DNA from: a bacterium UBP2_UBA2255
Lineage (GTDB): Bacteria; Edwardsbacteria; AC1; EtOH8
Assembly (NCBI GenBank): GCA_002347565.1
Contig: DDXR01000027.1
Span: forward strand, 3,106-37,126
Reading direction: 5' to 3'
DNA length: 34,021 bases
Under the pieces are notes generated by a model, which was not told the DNA's origin, ran no database searches, and saw only the letters and a list, made by a program, of their open reading frames with translations. Each line of letters opens with the position of its first letter. Position 1 is the first letter of the stretch. The position numbers and the translations under genes were made by a program. Positions 31,165 to 34,021 of this stretch are shown piece by piece.

Positions 31165-32978
31165 TCCGCCCGGCCCGCATGCGTCGCAGTATCCTGGTCG
31201 CAACGGCCGCGCTCGCGGCGGCCGCCGCCGCCCAGCCCAAGCTGGACGTGGTCTATCCGGTCGAGGGGCAGCGGATCCCCGCGGTCACCTCATCATTCGT
31301 CTTCGGCTCGGCCACGCCCGGCAGCAGGGTCGCGGTCAACGGACAGGCGGCCGAGGTCCATGCCAGCGGGGCCTGGTTGGCGTTCGTACCATTCCGCGAG
31401 GGGGACTTCACCCTGTCCGTGACCGCGCAGGGTCGCGGCGGCACCGCCAGCGTCGAACGCAGGGTGGCCGTGGCGCGGAAGCGGACGCTGATCAGGGCCG
31501 ACAGCCTGCGGATCGTGCGCGAGACGATCGCGCCCGGGACGGCGCAGTCGCTGCGGGCGGGCGAGCGGCTGTTCGTGTCGTTCCGCGGCACGCCGGGCTG
31601 CAAGGCCAGCGCCTCGCTGGGGCGGCGCACCGGTGTGGCCCTGGCCGAGTCCGGCGCCCGGGTCGAGCAGGACAGCCGGCAGGTCATCTTCGGCCGGGAT
31701 GGACAGGATACCGCCGTGGTGCCGGGCCTCTACAGCGGCTCGCTGCTGCTGCCGGCCGACCTGGACGAACGCGGCGAGCGAATCCAGGTCTTCCTGGTCG
31801 ACCCCCAGGGGAACCAGGCGTCCGACTCCGGCGACGCGCCGGTCGCCTGCTGGCCGGCCGGCGCGCAGGTCGTGGCCCGGATCAAAGACACCTTGGCCGT
31901 GTTCAAGACGGCGCCGGACCTGGGATACGAGCTGTTCCTGCCCGCGGGCATCCGCGTCGAGCTGACCGGCGCCGACGGCGAGCACCTGCGGGTCCCGCTG
32001 TCGCGATCCAAGGATGCGTGGGTGAAGCGCTCCCAGTTGGAGCTGCTGCCGCCCGGAACGGCGCTGCCGCCGGCCCGGGTGGACGTCATCCGCACCGTCG
32101 ACACCCCGTCCGGGACGGGCGTCAGGATCGTGCTCAGCCGCAGCGCGCCCTACCAAGTCGCCGTGGCTGATGACTGCCGGAGCCTGACGGTTTCCCTGTA
32201 CAATGCGCAGGCCGACATCGACTGGATCCGGTACGCGGCGAGCGGCAGCCTGGTCGGCAACATCCAGTGGCGCCAGCCGGAGGACGGGCTGGTCCAACTG
32301 ACGGTGCCGCTGTCCCAGCCGCTGTGGGGCTGGGGCGCCGCATACCAGGACAACGTGCTGACAGTGGCCCTCCGGCCCCGGCCGCGCATCGACCGCGACC
32401 GCCCGCTGCGCGGCCTGCGGGTGATGCTGGATCCCGGCCACTCGCCTGACCCCGGGGCCGTCGGCCCCCTGCGCACCGTGGAGAAGGACGTCAACTGGCG
32501 GCTGGCGCAGCGGCTGGCCGAGCGGCTGGCGGCCGCCGGGGCAAAAGTGCTGTTCACCCGGTCCGAACAGGAGGGGCTGGGCCTGTACGACCGGCCGCGG
32601 CGGGCGGCCGAGGCCGGTGCCGACCTGCTGATCAGCCTGCACCACAACTCCCATCCCGACGGTGTCAATCCGCTCAAGGACAGCGGCTTCTCGACCTACT
32701 ACTACCAGCCGTACAGCCGTGAGCTGGCCCGCGAGGTGCATGACGTGTTCCAGAAAAACCTGGCCCTGCCGGACCACGGGTTCTACTACGGCAATTTGGT
32801 GCTGTGCCGGACGACCGAAATGCCGTCGTTCTTGGTCGAGCCGGCCTTCATCATCGTGCCGGCCGAGGAGGCGCTGATCCGGGACGAGGATTTCCAGGAG
32901 AAGGTGGCGCTGGCCATCCTGCTGGGAGTGAAGAAGCATCTGGCCGGGATCGCGGCCGGTGACAAGAGGAAGCGATAG
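31161..32978 (+). CDS. Secreted N-acetylmuramoyl-L-alanine amidase (Amidase_3)
   Basis: This 605-residue enzyme cleaves the bond between muramic acid and the peptide in peptidoglycan. A signal peptide (MRRSILVATAALAAAAAAQ; ATG 31179 is a possible shorter start) leads to about 400 residues of beta-rich sequence resembling AMIN/SH3-like targeting domains. The C-terminal zinc amidase starts at about 415. Zinc and catalytic residues are H427 in LDPGHS, E441 in EKDVN, H494 in ISLHHNS and E560 in FLVEPAF, so it should be active. The N-terminal part is longer than in AmiC. A role in cell separation or recycling is typical for the family. Confidence 0.9.
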   Translation: MIRPARMRRSILVATAALAAAAAAQPKLDVVYPVEGQRIPAVTSSFVFGSATPGSRVAVNGQAAEVHASGAWLAFVPFREGDFTLSVTAQGRGGTASVERRVAVARKRTLIRADSLRIVRETIAPGTAQSLRAGERLFVSFRGTPGCKASASLGRRTGVALAESGARVEQDSRQVIFGRDGQDTAVVPGLYSGSLLLPADLDERGERIQVFLVDPQGNQASDSGDAPVACWPAGAQVVARIKDTLAVFKTAPDLGYELFLPAGIRVELTGADGEHLRVPLSRSKDAWVKRSQLELLPPGTALPPARVDVIRTVDTPSGTGVRIVLSRSAPYQVAVADDCRSLTVSLYNAQADIDWIRYAASGSLVGNIQWRQPEDGLVQLTVPLSQPLWGWGAAYQDNVLTVALRPRPRIDRDRPLRGLRVMLDPGHSPDPGAVGPLRTVEKDVNWRLAQRLAERLAAAGAKVLFTRSEQEGLGLYDRPRRAAEAGADLLISLHHNSHPDGVNPLKDSGFSTYYYQPYSRELAREVHDVFQKNLALPDHGFYYGNLVLCRTTEMPSFLVEPAFIIVPAEEALIRDEDFQEKVALAILLGVKKHLAGIAAGDKRKR

Positions 32979-33625
32979 CTGGGAAACCCCTATCGGGGGA
33001 GCTGTCGGGCACAATGGCGCCTCGATCCGCAGGGACTGCGAGTAGGCCGGGAACCGGCTGTACAAAATGACGCGCCGCCAGTGGGGTGGGACCCAGAACA
33101 ACGGCCACGACCAAGGAAACAATGGACTGGCCAGCCGGGACAGGCTGCCCGCCTGGAGATGCTTCGCAGTGCTCCGGGCACGATGCCCAGGGGAGCCAGA
33201 TGCAGCGCCGGGACGGGCTCGGCACCGGGCGTGCGCTCACGGCTCCGAGAACCGGCGGAAAAAATGAGCAGGGCCCGGGTCAGCGCGGTGTCTACCTGAG
33301 GGGCGTTGTCACGATGCGGGTGGGAAGCCCCTCGGACACCGACCGCATGCGATGATTGCCGGATGTCAGCGGCTGGTTCCCCATCACTGGCACACGCCCG
33401 ATGATGCCGCAGGATTGGCAGACGAAAAGTTGATGCCGAAGCCGTTCTTCATGAACGGCTTTCCCTATTCCCGGCAACGCCTTCGCGCTGCGTCAAATCG
33501 CTTGCATTCCAAGGGTTTTTGTGGTACAGTTATAAAATAAAAATGTTGACTTGCCTTGTCCGGCACCGCCGTTAACAGCACTCACGGCGGGTCGAGACGG
33601 GCTTTTGCATGCGAATGAATTGACC
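32979..33625. other. Gene-free 647-bp region with several strong stem-loops
   Basis: Short frames here have no ribosome site and no recognisable product. The stretch is rich in complementary blocks. CGGTGTC (33286-33292) pairs with GACACCG (33335-33341) and encloses GAGGGGC (33298-33304) paired with GCCCCTC (33327-33333). A further perfect hairpin with T's follows at 33439-33461. The last 90 bases turn AT-rich (TTATAAAATAAAAATG, 33531-33546), probably the secA promoter zone, but no -35/-10 pair at good spacing could be fixed. I looked for RNase P RNA, tmRNA, 4.5S RNA and common riboswitch motifs and did not find them. An unassigned structured RNA or leader is possible. Confidence 0.4.
33439..33461 (+). 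terminator. Intrinsic-terminator-like hairpin before secA
   Basis: AAGCCGTTC (33439-33447) pairs perfectly with GAACGGCTT (33453-33461) around TTCAT, and the right arm runs into TTTCCCTATTCC. It could end a transcript from 33000-33440 or read-through from the amidase gene 461 bp upstream. Confidence 0.5.
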
Positions 33626-34021
33626 ATGATCGGCAGCATCCTGACAAGGCTTTTCGGCAGCAAGCACCAGCGCGAGATCAAGAAGCTGTGGCCGCTGGTG
33701 GACGAGATCAACGAGTATTATTCGGGTCTGGCGAAGCTCCCAGACGAACAGCTGCAGGCCAAGACTGCTGAGTTCAGGGAGCGGATCATCCGGAGCGCCG
33801 CCGAGGGCCGCGAACAGCGCGCGATCCTCGATGAGCTTCTGCCCGAGGCTTTCGCCGTGGTCAAGGACGCCTGCCGCCGTCACGTCGGCAGGTCCTGGGA
33901 CGTGTGCGGCATCGACCTCAAGTGGGAGATGGTGCCATTCGACAGCCAGCTGATCGGCGGCATCGTGCTGCACCGGGGGACCATCGCCGAGATGGCCACG
34001 GGCGAGGGCAAGACCCTGGTG
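33626..34021 (+). CDS. secA: Preprotein translocase ATPase SecA, N-terminal part (cut by window)
   Basis: SecA drives unfolded preproteins through SecYEG. The visible 132 residues begin MIGSILTRLFGSKHQREIKKL, run through the first helices (INEYYSGLAKLPDEQLQAKTAEFRERI) and end in the Walker A MATGEGKTLV at 123-132. SWDVCGIDLKWEMVPFDSQLIGGIVLHRG, before Walker A, contains an insertion and a W-x-MVP-x-D motif seen in Bacteroidota/Chlorobiota-type SecA, which supports an FCB-group origin. ATG 33626 lacks an obvious Shine-Dalgarno. The export system serves the signal-peptide proteins of this window, including the type IX cargo pair. Confidence 0.95.
   Translation, partial: MIGSILTRLFGSKHQREIKKLWPLVDEINEYYSGLAKLPDEQLQAKTAEFRERIIRSAAEGREQRAILDELLPEAFAVVKDACRRHVGRSWDVCGIDLKWEMVPFDSQLIGGIVLHRGTIAEMATGEGKTLV

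Noticed and set aside
33067..33355. Three overlapping short frames in the gap before secA
   Set aside because: No ribosome sites, no recognisable domains, and compositions typical of chance frames.
32979..33465. RNase P RNA, tmRNA, 4.5S RNA, cobalamin or glycine riboswitch
   Set aside because: The core conserved motifs of these RNAs were looked for by eye and were not found.

Overview
The window is 34 kb of a GC-rich bacterial chromosome, densely packed and with every convincing gene on the + strand. Several features point to an uncultured anaerobe of the FCB (Bacteroidota/Chlorobiota-like) group. Two secreted proteins end in a type IX secretion (Por) type A sorting domain. The SecA N-terminus carries the FCB-style stretch ending in QLIGGIVLH. 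DUF2723 and DUF4321 proteins are present. Ferredoxin-linked 2-oxoacid oxidation, acetate kinase and carbamate kinase suggest fermentative or strictly anaerobic energy metabolism. The phylum assignment is inference from gene content only. No rRNA, tRNA, CRISPR array or transposase gene was recognised.

Layout. 1-498 is the 3' end of thiC. 544-1521 is a lower-GC gene of the erythromycin-esterase-like fold, set 2 bp before a DinG-type exonuclease-helicase (1524-4298). 4300-5590 is an atypical AT-richer patch holding a six-helix membrane protein of unknown function, two strong hairpins and a broken partial copy of the small gene at 5590-5895. 6006-12470 and on to 13809 is an energy-metabolism block: a bacterial cyclic-2,3-diphosphoglycerate synthetase homologue, carbamate kinase, an RRM RNA-binding protein, the four-subunit 2-oxoacid:ferredoxin oxidoreductase korDABC, nucleoside diphosphate kinase and acetate kinase. 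Several of these make or move ATP-level phosphate, so the block can be read as a substrate-level phosphorylation neighbourhood. 13840-15618 carries a DUF177 protein, an AmmeMemoRadiSam-type radical SAM enzyme and a DUF4321 membrane protein.

15609-25106 is a housekeeping cluster tilS-hpt-ftsH-folE ... folP-cdaA, tightly overlapped, with a near-consensus promoter buried inside tilS. It is interrupted between folE and folP by about 3.3 kb of lower-GC DNA holding two paralogous secreted proteins with type IX sorting tails, separated by a 21-bp tandem repeat. 25202-32978 holds a DUF2723/TPR membrane glycosyltransferase-like protein, hypA-hypB, a BaiN/HI0933-type flavoprotein, a type I phosphodiesterase and a cell-wall amidase, the last five mostly overlapping. 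A gap of about 650 bp with strong stem-loops precedes the start of secA, which runs off the right edge.

The most notable items for follow-up are these: the leader upstream of the cDPG-synthetase homologue, which has a promoter, an 18-codon ORF and competing hairpins; the cDPG-synthetase/carbamate-kinase pairing itself; the mosaic type IX cargo pair inserted in the folate cluster, with its alternating 21-bp repeat and flanking inverted repeats; the promoter inside tilS; and the structured gene-free region before secA. Gaps of about 300 bases or more without a gene are 4299-4646, 5896-6216 and 32979-33625; their contents are listed.
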